From Entophlyctis helioformis (Eukaryota > Chytridiomycota > Chytridiomycetes > Chytridiales > Chytriomycetaceae), in contig JAHLKH010000169.1 in NCBI GenBank assembly GCA_025526915.1, positions 1 to 62,172 on the forward strand: a DNA stretch of 62,172 nt, written 5' to 3'. Positions within the stretch are counted from its first letter, which is position 1; every line of letters begins with the position of its first letter. The translations under genes were made by a program, and so were the position numbers. Shown here piece after piece: positions 42,572 through 53,504 of this stretch. Under the pieces are notes generated by a model that was given only the letters and a program-made list of their open reading frames with translations, ran no database searches and had not been told where the DNA came from.

Positions 42572-45235
42572 ATGCGAGCGAGTCCGCTTGGCGCCGGGAA
42601 CACAGACGCCGGTGCAGACGGCAGGCCGCCAGTCGCACCGGGCAGGCCAGGTGCTGCCACTGGAGCAGCAGCATCTGGAGCAGGATCTTCAGCAAGCAGA
42701 CGAGGGCGAGGAAGAGGACGGGGACGAGGAGCAGCAGCGGCAGGCACCAAGGCATCGACGCCTGCACTCGATGCACGGCGCAAGGCGGCCGAGCAGTCGG
42801 CCAGGGCCAGGATCGACGCTGACAAGAGCGTCTCTGCAGCACAAGAGTTGCTGTTTGAGGGCGCTGTAGACGCCGCCACCGTGCAGTCGGCCGTGAGTGC
42901 ATGCTGCGTGCCTGCCCGTCTGCGTGTGCCTGATCGGCTGGCTGACGCCGCGGCACGGCCATCCAGTGCAGGCTGTTGACGCCAGAGACGTACAGCGAAG
43001 TCGTCCAGGAGCGTGAGGCCCAGCGGCTCTGTGGATACCCGCCATGTGGCCAGAAGACGGTAAGCTGCGGGCCATCGGCTATCGTGCGATCGTGCGATCG
43101 CTACCATGGCAGCCTGTATCTGATCGCACGCTTGCACCGACAGAACCCAACAAAGGCACATCTGCGCATCGACTTGAAGGACCGCAAGGTGTACGACATC
43201 ACCGCGCTCAAGGCATACTGCTGCACCGACTGCTTCAGCGCATCGACCTACCTTGTGTCCCAGTTGTCGCTGGATCCCGTCTACATGCGCGACTTGAGCA
43301 GCGTGCGTCCCGTGGATGTCTTGCCGCCGCGCACACCGATTGGGTAAGTTCGCCGAGCGTCTGGGATAGCCGCCTTGTGCTGACATTCATGTCTGTGTCC
43401 AGTGATGTTTATGCTGCACGATCAACGCCGCACGTGTCTGTCGACGCAAAGGCTGCGACGGCCGACGCGCCGTCCGAGAGGCAGCTCGTGCACAACTACA
43501 TCGATACACTGATTGCGTCGCTGCCAAACATGGCGCTTGGCAGTGACGAGCCCCTCACGATCCGCGAACGGTCTGATGATGCCTTAGAGACTGCGGCGGC
43601 AGCACCAGAGGCGCAGAAAGAGCTAGAGGCAGAGCCAAGCACAGCTGCAAGACGGCTCAAACCAGCTAGCGTTGTGGCAGGCTCCTTTGACGAAATCGAG
43701 GGCTACAAGCCGTCCATCAGATCGTCGCGTCGCCAACCGCCGCAACAATCCCAAAAGCCCGAGCAGCCGCCGTCTGTTGGCACAGAGCGTGCTCCGGCGT
43801 CCTCGGCCGCAAAGGCTGCAGAACTGGAAACGACGCCACCTAACGGACTCTCAGTCTCGAAGCGCGAATCTGCCAGATTCCTGCGGTTTGCGGACCCGAT
43901 CGAAGCTCCTTCTGAGGCATGGACTGCGATCAAAGAGCCCACAGCCGCACTTCCGAGCAAGCCTTCCATCCGCCCTGCACAGGAGCCAGCGGCGATTGCT
44001 CCAACAGCGTCTGCACAACAACCGAAGCGGCTTATTGAGCAGCAGCCGCAGCATACGGCGGAGCAACCAAAGCCATCACCAACAGCAGCAGTCGTGCCCG
44101 TTCAAGCAAAGGTTGCAGCATCAGCACATGCAGTCCAGCCAGAACCAGCTGCAACACCAAAGCCAACAGTCAAGCCAGCCGCCAAGCCAGCGCCACCCAA
44201 AGCATCTGTAACAAAAGGCAAACCGAGTGCCGATGCGGATGGCAGTGACGAAGAGGATGACGATGACGATGACGACGATGATGATGATGAGCTGTTCAAT
44301 GGCGACGAGGATGACGAAAACGACCGCTGGCTGCGTCCGTCCAAGACACCCGTCAAGCCAACGCTGTCGATCTTTGGCCGCATGTGGGTGCTCGTCGACC
44401 GGGTCGTCACGCCCAAGACGCGGCTCCTGATCCGCCATGCGCAGGCACCAGCCGCTGTCTTTGAGCGTGGCGCGATCGTCTTTATCAGCAGCGACGACGA
44501 CCATGGACTGCGCAAGGATATCTTTGCGGGCAAGCTGCTCAAGACGTATGCACACTGCTCGAGACTTGCACTGTGGAGGCTGTTGTTTGGTATGCTGACA
44601 CGCCGTGCTCTGAGATGCAGGCTGCGCCATATCCGCCGAGAGCACAAGCTGGACTGGGACATGGACCACGAGATGCTGTGCATCATTGACACGCTCGCGC
44701 TCGGCAAGGCGACGACGATGCTGCCGTTTGTCGAAGAGTGGATTCTGTGTGTTGTGTTTATGCGACTGTACGTGCCTGTTGATTGTTTGTCAATGGCTGT
44801 GTATGGCTGCCCATGGCGATGCATATGGCTGCCAAAAGCTGTGTGTATGCTTGCTATTGCATGAATGCCACCGAGATCGGCTTGTGGAGCGTGACGCGTC
44901 CCGACGCGTCTCGCAATCGTGGTGATGGGCTTTTGTCATGATTATGCGGAGAAACAGTTGGTGAGTGACGTGGTGATGCGGTGCTAACATCTGTCCGGTC
45001 GATTGATGCTCCGGCCTGGTACATTTTCCGTGGAAGGCTCTGCCGTGCGAAGCAAGCGTCAGCCATGGCTGCAAACGAAGCAGCAGGCGGGACGAGTGAA
45101 GCGTCGTTGGCGGACGTTCAGGCAGGCTCGGCAGCGACGCATGCGGCGCACGACTGGGACTGGACACGCATGCTCAAGCCGACAGGGCTTGGGCTGGCTG
45201 AGCTGGACGTGTTCGTGCGGATGGTGATGGACTAA
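42572..45235 (+). CDS. RPAP2/Rtr1 (RNA polymerase II CTD Ser5 phosphatase)
   Basis: RPAP2/Rtr1 binds Pol II, acts in its nuclear import and removes CTD Ser5 phosphate. The N-terminus is Gly/Arg-rich. The zinc-binding core is split by introns: LLTPETYSEVVQERE, RLCGYPPCGQKT (first Cys pair), NPTKAHLRIDLKDRKVYDIT and KAYCCTDCFSAS (remaining Cys/Cys), then YLVSQLSLDPVYMRD. Next comes a long Pro/Ala/Gln linker with an acidic run (about 44237-44310). A C-terminal helical region contains IFGRMWVLVDRVVTPKTR and GKATTMLPFVEEWI, as in other RPAP2 proteins. The final exon ends VFVRMVMD at TAA 45233-45235. Several introns occur between 42890 and 45000; exact joins in the 3' part are uncertain. Confidence 0.88.
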
Positions 45236-45484
45236 AGCGAATGAAGGCGTCGCTCGCTTGCCCTGCCAGATGGTGTCACTTGAAGATTTGTCATCACCAG
45301 TTTATGCATCAGTTTTTGTGCGATACCCTCACCACCACCTACCAGCGCACGACTGCAAGACGGTGAGAAAGCGATCGCGTCGGTCGCTTTTCGTGATTCC
45401 GAACAGCCACAAATCAGCTTAGAACAGCGCTAGCCTTCCCAACTACCAGCCAGCCCGCCAGCCAGCCAGCCAGCATTGTCGGTC

Positions 45485-47623
45485 ATGGCCAGGCTCGTCC
45501 AAATCGCACTGCTCTGCTCAAGCATCCTCGGCGCTCTGGTCAACGCGCTCATGGTCGCCGTGTTCGCAGCCAGCAAAACGCTGCAAACCCCGCACATGTA
45601 CATGATGGCCAACGCGATCCTTGCCGACTCGCTCTTTGCCGTGTCGCTGTTTGCGACGTGTCTCGCGCGCATCATCCTCGAGGCGTCCTCTTCATCAGCG
45701 TTGCCGCCGCCGGCGCACCTCGGCTGACGCCGTCAACGCTGCCGTCAGCCCAGCTCGGCGAGTTTGTGCTGTGCCAGGTCCAGGGCTTCACGCTCAACGT
45801 CTGTCTGCTGGTGTCTATCCTCAGCTCGGCGCTCATTGCGTTGAACCACTATTTCCAGCTGCGGCCAGACTCGCTCAACATGACACGTCTGCAAATCTAC
45901 TCGAGCATCACGGCCGTGTGGGTCGTGTCGGCGCTCTTGGCCACTGCCCCCGAGTGGACCGTCGAGCACGCTGATCCATACACGCTCGACTCGGCTGGCG
46001 CGTTCTGCTTTGTCGACTTTCGCAGCACCAAGAGCTGGCTCGTCGGCGCGAACATTGCTCACATGGTCATCAGTCTGTGTGCTCCCTGGATCGCGTTTGC
46101 GACATACTGCGCAATGGCGGGTCAGCTGCCCATGTTCCTGTACGAGGAAAGGGTCAAGGGCGTTGACGGTATCGGCACCAACGAGTACGACAGTGATACG
46201 GATGACGAGGACGGCTACATGTCGGATGGCACAGACGATGATCAGGACGCCGGTGATGACGAGGACGAGGACGACGAGTTTGACGAGTTTTATCAGATCG
46301 GCCCTGTCCATGATGTCGAGTCGCCTCGCCGCAAGTCCCGTGTGGCCGGCATGGATCCGCCGCCGCCGCCAGCGCCGGTTCCGCCCATGCCGCAGCTCAG
46401 TGCGATCCGCAAGACACCAGACGGCACAGCGGAAGACGTGCGGATCCACATCAAGCCGCCGTCAGTCACGGACGATGCAGCGCAACGAAGCTGGCCAGCC
46501 AGCTTCCACTGCCACCGCCCACCGCCGACGAAGACATCCAAGTCTGTCCACTCATGCAACCCGTCACGGCTCGCGACATTGCCTCCATCAATGCAGCGTC
46601 CAAACCGGGTGCCGAAACCGACGCGGACGCGATCGAGACAAGGGCAGTGCCCGTCGCATCCACCGACGAGCCCACAACAACAACGCCGCGCGAGCCGTCA
46701 ACCAGCAGACGCATGAGTATCGCGATCGTGAATATCGCCAAACGCGTATCCATCACGCTGCAACGCAAGTCGTATTCCTCGGCATGCGATCCGCCCACAT
46801 CATCGCCGTCAGTGCCCATGACAGACGCCGAGCTCGCCGCATCAGCGAAACAAGCACAAGCACTCAAACTCGCAGCAGCAGCAGCGGCGCGGCAGATCGC
46901 AAACGCAAACTCAAGGCCGCAGCACGGCGTCGCAAAGCCAAAAAGTCTGTATCGTCCGTGTCGTCGCGGTTGACCAAGTCGCGCATGCGCAGCGTGTTCC
47001 TGCGGCGTGGTGCTGCCACGCTGTTCCAGTGGCTCGTGTTCTGGTCGCCGTTTGTTGTGTCGCACCTGCTGGACCTCTTCTCAACATTGCCCGCGACTGC
47101 CGACGACGACGGGAGTGGTGGGAGTGGAGGCAGTGGCAGTGGCGGGAGTGGTGGGCATGAGGGGAGTGGGTCAGCACTCGCGTTGCAGCAGGCTGATCCG
47201 TGGGTGAGCGCTGTCGGAGCCGTACTCGTGGCTCTGAGCTGCGCGTCGCAGCCGCTGATGCACTTTATCCTCGATGGGCGGGTGCGAAAGGCCCTTGTGG
47301 CGTTTAGCGTGTTGAATCAGCGGTACATGCGGTCCAAGCTCGGCGAGGTATGGACGAGCATCAGCGATATCACTCGCAGCGAGTCGACGCTGAATGCTGG
47401 GAGTATGGGCAGCATGGCCGGGCTGAACCGATCGGTTGGCGGGTCACTGGCGTCTGTCGGACCAGGTGGTGGTGGCGGTGGCGGCGGTGGCAGCAGCAGT
47501 ACTGGTGTGCACCGATCCACATCGTTCTCGCAAACTGTGACAACCAACACGTTCCATGCCAACAAGGCCATCTCTGGGCCGGGTAGCGCTGGCGGCGTTG
47601 GTGCACGACGCAACAAATCATGA
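45485..47623 (+). CDS. Rhodopsin-like 7TM receptor 1 (frame breaks present)
   Basis: Seven hydrophobic spans occur in order: LVQIALLCSSILGALVNALM, YMMANAILADSLFAVSLFA, VLCQVQGFTLNVCLLVSIL (with the TM3 Cys), ITAVWVVSALLATA, WLVGANIAHMVISLCAPWI, FQWLVFWSPFVVSHLLDLF and VGAVLVALSCASQPLMHFIL. The FWSP in helix 6 and SQP in helix 7 recall the class A CWxP and NPxxY. The third inner loop is very long (about 300 residues), with an acidic run DEDEDDEFDEFY and a basic end RRRKAKKSV. Frame changes are required near 45720, 46480 and 46910, so the assembly or the gene is damaged. The ATG at 45485 begins helix 1 directly. Ligand unknown. Confidence 0.68.
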
Positions 47624-47752
47624 CCTCCGAGAATGGCGGCTCGCAGTGTTTCGTTGATGCAATGAATTATAGGAAAGCCACATGCAGAGTTTATGACAAT
47701 GGGGATGATGGATGTATCTGGTGGAAAAGGTGCAACGAGTCGCGAGGCCAGA

Positions 47753-48832
47753 TCACACAGCCAGTGCAGGCGGTTTGTCGAGTCCGACGAGCTCGCGCAC
47801 CGACCGACGGAGACGACGGTCGACCGAGACAAAGATGATGGGGTTGGCAAGCGTGTTGATGGCGGCAATGATGGTCGAAATGCCATCGACCTGCCACGAC
47901 ACCTTCTTGCCCGTGAACATCTGCACAAACGAGAGGGCAACAACACCTATCCACAGGGCAATGAACACGGACGAGATGGCGATACCGCGGAAGGCGACAT
48001 TGCGCAGGGCCTCGTCGAACTGGCCGGCAATGCGCGCCGACGAGCCAGCGGCGCCGCTGCTGCTGCGGTTGCTGGTCTTGCCGGGAGCATCCGCACTGTT
48101 GTTGCTCGACTTGAGCACCGCATCGTCGTGGCGGTGGTCGGCCGACGCGGAGAGGGAGCCCTTGCTGCCGCTGGTCGGCGACATTTCGATGCTCGCCGTG
48201 TGGGTGTGCATGACGTTGCGGATGCTCTCATCGACGACCTTGATCTTGGACCACACCGACACGTAAGCCCAGATGACGACGACGGGCACGACAATGAGCA
48301 GCAGGTCGCCATAGATGTTGATGGCGACCTGCACGGGGTTGCGCGACGTATAGTCAAAGTGGCAGTGGAGATTGGCAGGCTCAATGACATAGCCGCTGCC
48401 ATCGATGTACACCATGAGCGACGAGACGATGGATATGATCCAGCAGAGCAGAAGGTAGATGCCCACACGCTCGCGGGTGACGTTGAGCCGCTCGCGGCAG
48501 ATGACGTTCCACTGGTTGAACGACATGAGGGCAATGGAAATGACGGCGGCCGAGGCGGTGGCCTGCAGCGTGATGCCGACGATCTGGCAGCTCGCCGGCG
48601 AGCGCACGGCAGGCACGCCGTTGGAGAAGGAGACGGCCGAGACGATGGTGACGAGAAGAGCAAAGATGGTGTCGGCGACGACCAGGCTGAGGTTGAAGAA
48701 GTAGTCTGGCGTGCGGCGGGTGCGCATGATGGCGGCCAGCACGACGGTGTTGGCAATGACGGCTGCGGCCGAGATCAGCATGATGACCAGGAACAGCGTG
48801 CCGTGGTAGTCGGGATCGGCCTCGGAGCTCAT
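47753..48832 (-). CDS. Rhodopsin-like 7TM receptor 2
   Basis: Intact 359-residue single exon. Spans include LFLVIMLISAAAVIANTVVL, LSLVVADTIFALLVTIV with the class A helix-2 Asp, VGITLQATASAAVISIALM (helix 3; Cys in SCQIVG precedes it), GIYLLLCWIISIVSSLMVY, YGDLLLIVVPVVVIWAYV, ISSVFIALWIGVVALSF and helix 7 with NTLANPIIF, a good NPxxY variant. The third inner loop is about 80 residues, Ser-rich and likely regulated by phosphorylation. Classic class A receptors are scarce in Dikarya but occur in early-diverging fungi. Tail-to-tail with receptor 1, stops 129 bp apart. Confidence 0.85.
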   Translation of the reverse strand: MSSEADPDYHGTLFLVIMLISAAAVIANTVVLAAIMRTRRTPDYFFNLSLVVADTIFALLVTIVSAVSFSNGVPAVRSPASCQIVGITLQATASAAVISIALMSFNQWNVICRERLNVTRERVGIYLLLCWIISIVSSLMVYIDGSGYVIEPANLHCHFDYTSRNPVQVAINIYGDLLLIVVPVVVIWAYVSVWSKIKVVDESIRNVMHTHTASIEMSPTSGSKGSLSASADHRHDDAVLKSSNNSADAPGKTSNRSSSGAAGSSARIAGQFDEALRNVAFRGIAISSVFIALWIGVVALSFVQMFTGKKVSWQVDGISTIIAAINTLANPIIFVSVDRRLRRSVRELVGLDKPPALAV

Positions 48833-49366
48833 GTCTGTCGGCGAGTCCTGCTTTGTTGCGTGTCCGTGTCAGCAGCCGCACAATTGCTTTGTCAGGGCAG
48901 CGTGGCGTTCAAGCGGGGGGCGTTTTTTGGACGACGCAGTGATGCTCACGTTGACGGCAAGGAGGGGCGGCTGCGTGCTGGAGAGGACTGCTGGGATAGG
49001 GGGCGGGGGCGGGGGCGGGGGGTACCGGCAGAAGCAGTGGCCTTGTGCGTCTAGTCTCTATCTGCGCTGGGCAGCGTGCAGCGAATGGGCGGCGTGCGGT
49101 GTCGAGCGGCGTGCACACTCGGCAGTGTCGGTGACGTCAAGATACTGTGAGCGGGGAGAAGCACGCTATAATGCGAATGCCGTTGGCCAAGCCGGGCTCA
49201 GCAGCGTGACTTCTGCTTTTCATTTCGAGGCGGATCATGTGTCCGGGTGTGCACCACAGCAGCATGACCAGCACCGGTGCAAGCGCCGCCACCATCACCA
49301 CCACGACCACCACGACCACCACGACCACCGCCGACGCCAACGCAGACATAGACAGAGAGCAGCAGA
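48833..49366. other. Gap between receptor 2 and SF3B2
   Basis: This is the 5' flank of receptor 2 and the 3' flank of SF3B2. It has a strong G-rich tract (48999-49022) and a CAC/GAC-rich stretch (about 49275-49330). No open frame with protein character. Confidence 0.55.
48999..49022 (+). promoter_or_regulatory. G-quadruplex-type tract
   Basis: Four G runs of at least five, separated by single C, in 24 bp. It lies 167 bp upstream of the receptor 2 start codon, on the strand opposite its coding strand. This pattern folds readily into a G-quadruplex; a regulatory role is inferred only. Confidence 0.6.
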
Positions 49367-51812
49367 TCAAAACTTGAACTCCTTGGTCTTGTCCTTCTTG
49401 CCGTCGCCTCCGGCCTTCTTCTGCCGCTTCGCACTGGCGCCGGCCGCATGCTCTGCAACCAGATCCGAAAAGTCCTCCTTGGCGACCTCGGCTCGCTTGG
49501 CCGTGGTCTGCTGCTCAAACTTGCGCTTGAGCGTCGCTTCATCTATGCTGCCGCCCGTGAGGTCTTCCGGATTGAGCGCCACATCGATGGACGACGACGT
49601 GATGCCGAGCTTGCGCTTGGCGGCGGCGGCTTTGGCGGCAGCGCTCTCGCCCACTGGCCCGCCCGAGGCCGTCGTCGTCGACTCGAGATCGTACACGTAC
49701 TGGCTGCCCATGAAGCCCTTGATGGCCGACTCTTTCTGCTCAATGACTTTGTACAGCTGCTTCGGTGCCTCGGGCGGCGCCGGTGCAGACACGCCGGTGG
49801 GTCTGTCGCGTGGCAATGGCACCAACAGCCGTTCGTCAGTACACTCGCAAGCACACTCGCAAGCACAGCACCGATGACGCTCGCCAATGCGTACCGCTTG
49901 CGCAGCTCGATAAACTCGGGCGTCTCCAGCCCACTGGGCACGCTGGACAGACCGCTGGGAGTAACAAGACCGTCGGGCGGAAGCTGGCCGCCGTGGCCTG
50001 CCGCACCCTCGTCCTCCTCGTCCTCGTCCTCGGATCCCTCCTCCTCCTCCTCCTCTTCCTCCTCTTCGGGCTCGGGCTCAAGCTCACCCCACAGCGTCTT
50101 GTCCACGGGCTCAGCATCCTGCCATCACCATCGCCATCGCCATCCTCAAAGCGGTCAGCATCGTGTCCAGATGACGACAAGCGCCAACACGATCTGCTTA
50201 CGGCACTCTCCAATGCGGCGGCCTCGATGCCAAACACGTCGCCGTACAGGGGCCGGTTGGCCTCGTCGACCGGCGGCTTGCCCCAGCCGCCTGGATGGTA
50301 TCCCCACTGTGCACCCTGTGGAATCGGCGCGTTCAAGCCGGGCACCTTGAGCTGCGGATAGCTGGGCGGCGGGCCATACCGCTGCATGTTGATGAGCCAC
50401 GGCGGCGGCGCAAGCGGCGGGATGTTGAGCGCCATCTTGAGCTCTTCAGACAGATCGCCTGGCTTCTTGAGCTTGAGCTTGGTCTCAAACTCCTTGCCCT
50501 CGTAGTAGCTGTTTCATGCATCCATCCGTCCAGGTTGTGAGCATGATAAGCCAATGCAAAAACGGCAGTAGATGACGAAAACGGACGATGCGCGACGTAC
50601 ATGTCTCCAAACGCAGACAATCTCGGCTTGGTCTGCCATCTGAAAAAGGCATCGTGCAGCTTCTGGTAGTCGATCTCGATCTTGCCCATCTTGGGCTGCA
50701 TCCGCTCGCGCGTCTTGCCCTTGAGCTTCATCGAATCCTCCTTCTCTCTCACGGCCTCGCGCATCTGCATGATGCCCGTCTGCTTGATAAAGTCTGTGCA
50801 ATGCAGCAGTCAGAGGCAGCCGCGGGCCGCACATGCCAGCAAGCGTTGGCGAGCGACAGACAGAGCGTGTACCTGGCAGATCGAATGGCGCCTTCTCCAG
50901 GCCGCGTTTGGCTTGCAGATACTTGCGCTTCTGCTGCCAGTGGGCAGGCACGGGGACCGTGTTGCGGCACGCCTTGATGCTGACGAGCAGCTTGGGATCA
51001 GCTGCCGTGACATCGACCCACTGCACCCACAGCGCCGTCGCCGTCGCCATAGGGGATAAGAGCAAGTGCGTCAGCTTGTGTGATCAGCGCATCAGCGCAT
51101 CAGCGCCATCAGTGCACACCGGCAGACATGCACCCACCTCGACGACTTCGGGCTTGCGCACGAGCTGCTTCAGCTCAGCGACGGTCAGCCTCTGGTTCCT
51201 GCGGATCTTCTTCTTGGAGCCGGTCTTGCCATCGGCACCCGCCTCGCCGTCGTCGTCGTCGTCGCCATCCACGTCCATCTCGTCTCCGTCGCGCTCGCGC
51301 TCGGCGCCGGCCTCGTCGTCTCCGTTCTCGTCGCCAGCACCGTCCGAGCCGGCAGCCGCATGCGTGAACTTGGCGAGCACCTGCGCAAAGGCATCGTCAG
51401 GCGCATCGGCGAACAGCAGCGCTTCGGGCACATACTCGATGACGACGTCCCCGTTGGTGTCGGCCTGGGCCGCGTCATGGTTGGTGGTGCTGGCATCGGC
51501 GTCGGCGTCGGCGTCGTTGGCACCAGCAGTTGAAGCTGCCGCACCGCCGGCCCGCTTCTTTCTGCGGCGCTTCTTGGTGGTGTCGGCGGCCTTTGCGGCC
51601 TTGCCGGCCTTGCTCGCATCCGCAGCACCGTTGGACGCAGCGCCGTTCGAGGCAGCAGGGGCCAGTTTGCGCTGCAGCACCCAGTGGCGGTCGATGCGGG
51701 TGACGACGGTTGCACGCGGGCCGACGGGGTCGATGCCCAGGCCGAGGGCGTAGCGTCTGAGCTCGTCGTCGGGCAGCTGCTTGTACTCGCTGGCTGCGAC
51801 TGCTGCTGCCAT
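49367..51812 (-). CDS. Splicing factor 3B subunit 2 (SF3B2/Cus1)
   Basis: U2 snRNP SF3b subunit that contacts pre-mRNA near the branch site. Domains in order: N-terminal SAP-like motif (DDELRRYALGLGIDP, about residues 14-28), a Lys-rich KKRRRKKR, acidic linker, then the SF3B2 core NQRLTVAELKQLVRKPEVVE, LLVSIKACRNTVPVPAHW, KRKYLQAKRGLEKAPFDLP, KMGKIEIDYQKLHDAFFRWQ, the PSP part with PPPWLINMQRYGPPPSYPQL, GLNAPIPQGAQWGYHPGGWG, and TLWGELEPEPEE. The end EFKF is the family's last residues. At least six introns. The ATG at 51812 starts the SAP region. No frame break noticed. Confidence 0.95.
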
Positions 51813-51815
51813 GTG

Positions 51816-51857
<42 letters not shown>

Positions 51858-52312
51858 CGTGCGAGTGCCCGTTCGTCTGGCTCGTTGACGATCACGATCC
51901 TACAAAGGCAACCACGACACGGCAAGACATGGCACGACTTTACTGCTCGCGTCGGGCGAGGGCCACGTAGGCCGTGCGGGCCATGCAGGCCATGACAGCC
52001 AGTGCACCACCCGTGCACCACCAGCGTGCGACGCACGTCTGCGAGCATGCGATCCTGCACGTCGACCGAGTCGACCGCGTCTGTTTAGGCGTGTCGTCGC
52101 ATGTCGTAGCGTCTACCTGCGGCCTTGCCACAGGCGATCGTGGGCAAGCTTCTGAGCCGCATGTGCCAGCCAGCACCATGGCACATTGGCCCGTTAGCAC
52201 CATGGCCCCTTGGCCTCTGCATCGCTGCGTCCAGATCCGCGCATGTCGATGTCGGCGTCGACGTCCAAGCGAGCCTGCGATTCCCCGCTTTGCTGCACCG
52301 TCGGAATCCGCC
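51813..52312. other. Shared upstream region of SF3B2 and peptide deformylase
   Basis: The 500-bp divergent promoter region contains a (GT)n run at its left end. Open frames on both strands are short and unsupported. Confidence 0.5.
51819..51855. repeat. (GT)n microsatellite in the SF3B2 promoter or leader
   Basis: About 18 GT dinucleotides begin 7 bp upstream of the SF3B2 start codon and would be transcribed as a CA run in its 5' UTR. Confidence 0.95.
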
Positions 52313-53374
52313 ATGACCATCTTCAAGGCCGCCGCACGGATGCTGCTGGTGCGTGGCTGCACATGGACTACTGGCATGCTGGACTACTGGACTACTGGAC
52401 TACTGGACTTCAGACTGGCATGCATATGCAGACTGACCGACTGACTGGCTGGCTGGCTGGCTGGCCCTGCAGAAACCTGGCCCCGAGGTCATCAAAGCAG
52501 GTGCGTGCGTGCAGGCAGCAGCCAGTGCAGCAACCAGTGCAGCGCATTTTGCAGCGCACCGCTGACGGCGTCGTGCACATGCAGGCCACCCTGCGCTGCG
52601 CACCCAGGCGCTGGCGGTGCGGCCCGAGGACCTGACGTCGACCAAGTTCACGAACATTGTGCGGGACATGGGCCTGGTGCTCAAGTCGGTGCGTCTGCCC
52701 GCTTGATCCGTCGTCTGCGAGTTGCGAGCTGCGAGTTGCACGCTGACCTCGCATGGCCTGGCATGAACATAAACACACAACGGCCGTACGCACGCAGCCC
52801 ATCAACCCGGTGCTCGGCCTGGCGGCGTCGCAGATCGGCCATCCCATCCGCCTGATCGCTTACCAGATCACAGACAGCCAGCTGATCCGCGAGCATCGGC
52901 TGCCAGGCCCAGTCGAGCCGACGTTTGTGGTCAACCCCGAGATGACGGTGCAGGACAGGCTGCCGCCCGCGCAGTGGGCCGCAGACTACGAGTTCTGCGA
53001 GAGCATCCCCGGGTACAGCGGCCTGGTGCGCCGCGCGAGCCAGGTGCACTTGACGGGCCTGGATCTGGACGGCAAGCCCGTGCGGCTGACGGCGCGCGGC
53101 ATCCTTGCGCGCATCATCCAGCACGAGATGGACCATCTGGACGGCGTGCTGTTTGTCGACAAGATGGAGCCGCAGAGCTTCCGTCACGACAGCGTAAGTG
53201 TGGCGCGTGTCTTGGCCTGCCACCAGCCACCCGTCCTGGCTGGCATCTACTGACATCTGCTGGCATCTGCTGGCTGACATCTGCTGACTTATACTGGTTG
53301 GCATCTGCTGGCATCTGCTGGCTGGCGACCATGGCCCGCAGTACGTCGACAAGTTTGAGCTGATCCGGAAATAG
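52313..53374 (+). CDS. Peptide deformylase (mitochondrial type)
   Basis: Metalloenzyme that removes the N-formyl group from nascent organelle proteins. Exons: 52313-52348, 52473-52500, 52585-52688, 52798-53193 and 53342-53374; total 597 nt, 198 residues, all phases agree. Motifs: GHPALRTQA at the N-terminus, GLAASQIG (motif I), YEFCESIPGY (motif II; the metal-binding Cys is kept but the usual EGC is EFC), and IIQHEMDHLDG (motif III, two His ligands and the catalytic Glu). After motif III, VLFVDKMEPQSF and the end FELIRK match the animal/plant mitochondrial branch. The N-terminal MTIFKAAARMLL is a plausible mitochondrial targeting start. Rare in Dikarya, so it supports a deep-branching fungus. 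Confidence 0.93.
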
Positions 53375-53504
53375 ACCGAGCGAATGAATGTACCGAGTGG
53401 CAGATCTGTGCCGTGGGTGCCGTGGCCTGCCGCAGTGTCTGTCCTTCAGCAGCACCGAAAGTGGCGCATCTCGATGCCGTAAAATCTTGCCACGAAACCG
53501 CACA

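Noticed and set aside
47693..49054. 453-codon plus-strand frame over receptor 2
   Set aside because: Composition (Asp/His/Arg/Gly-rich, no hydrophobic core) fits the complement of membrane-span codons; receptor 2 on the other strand has seven clean helices and NPxxY.
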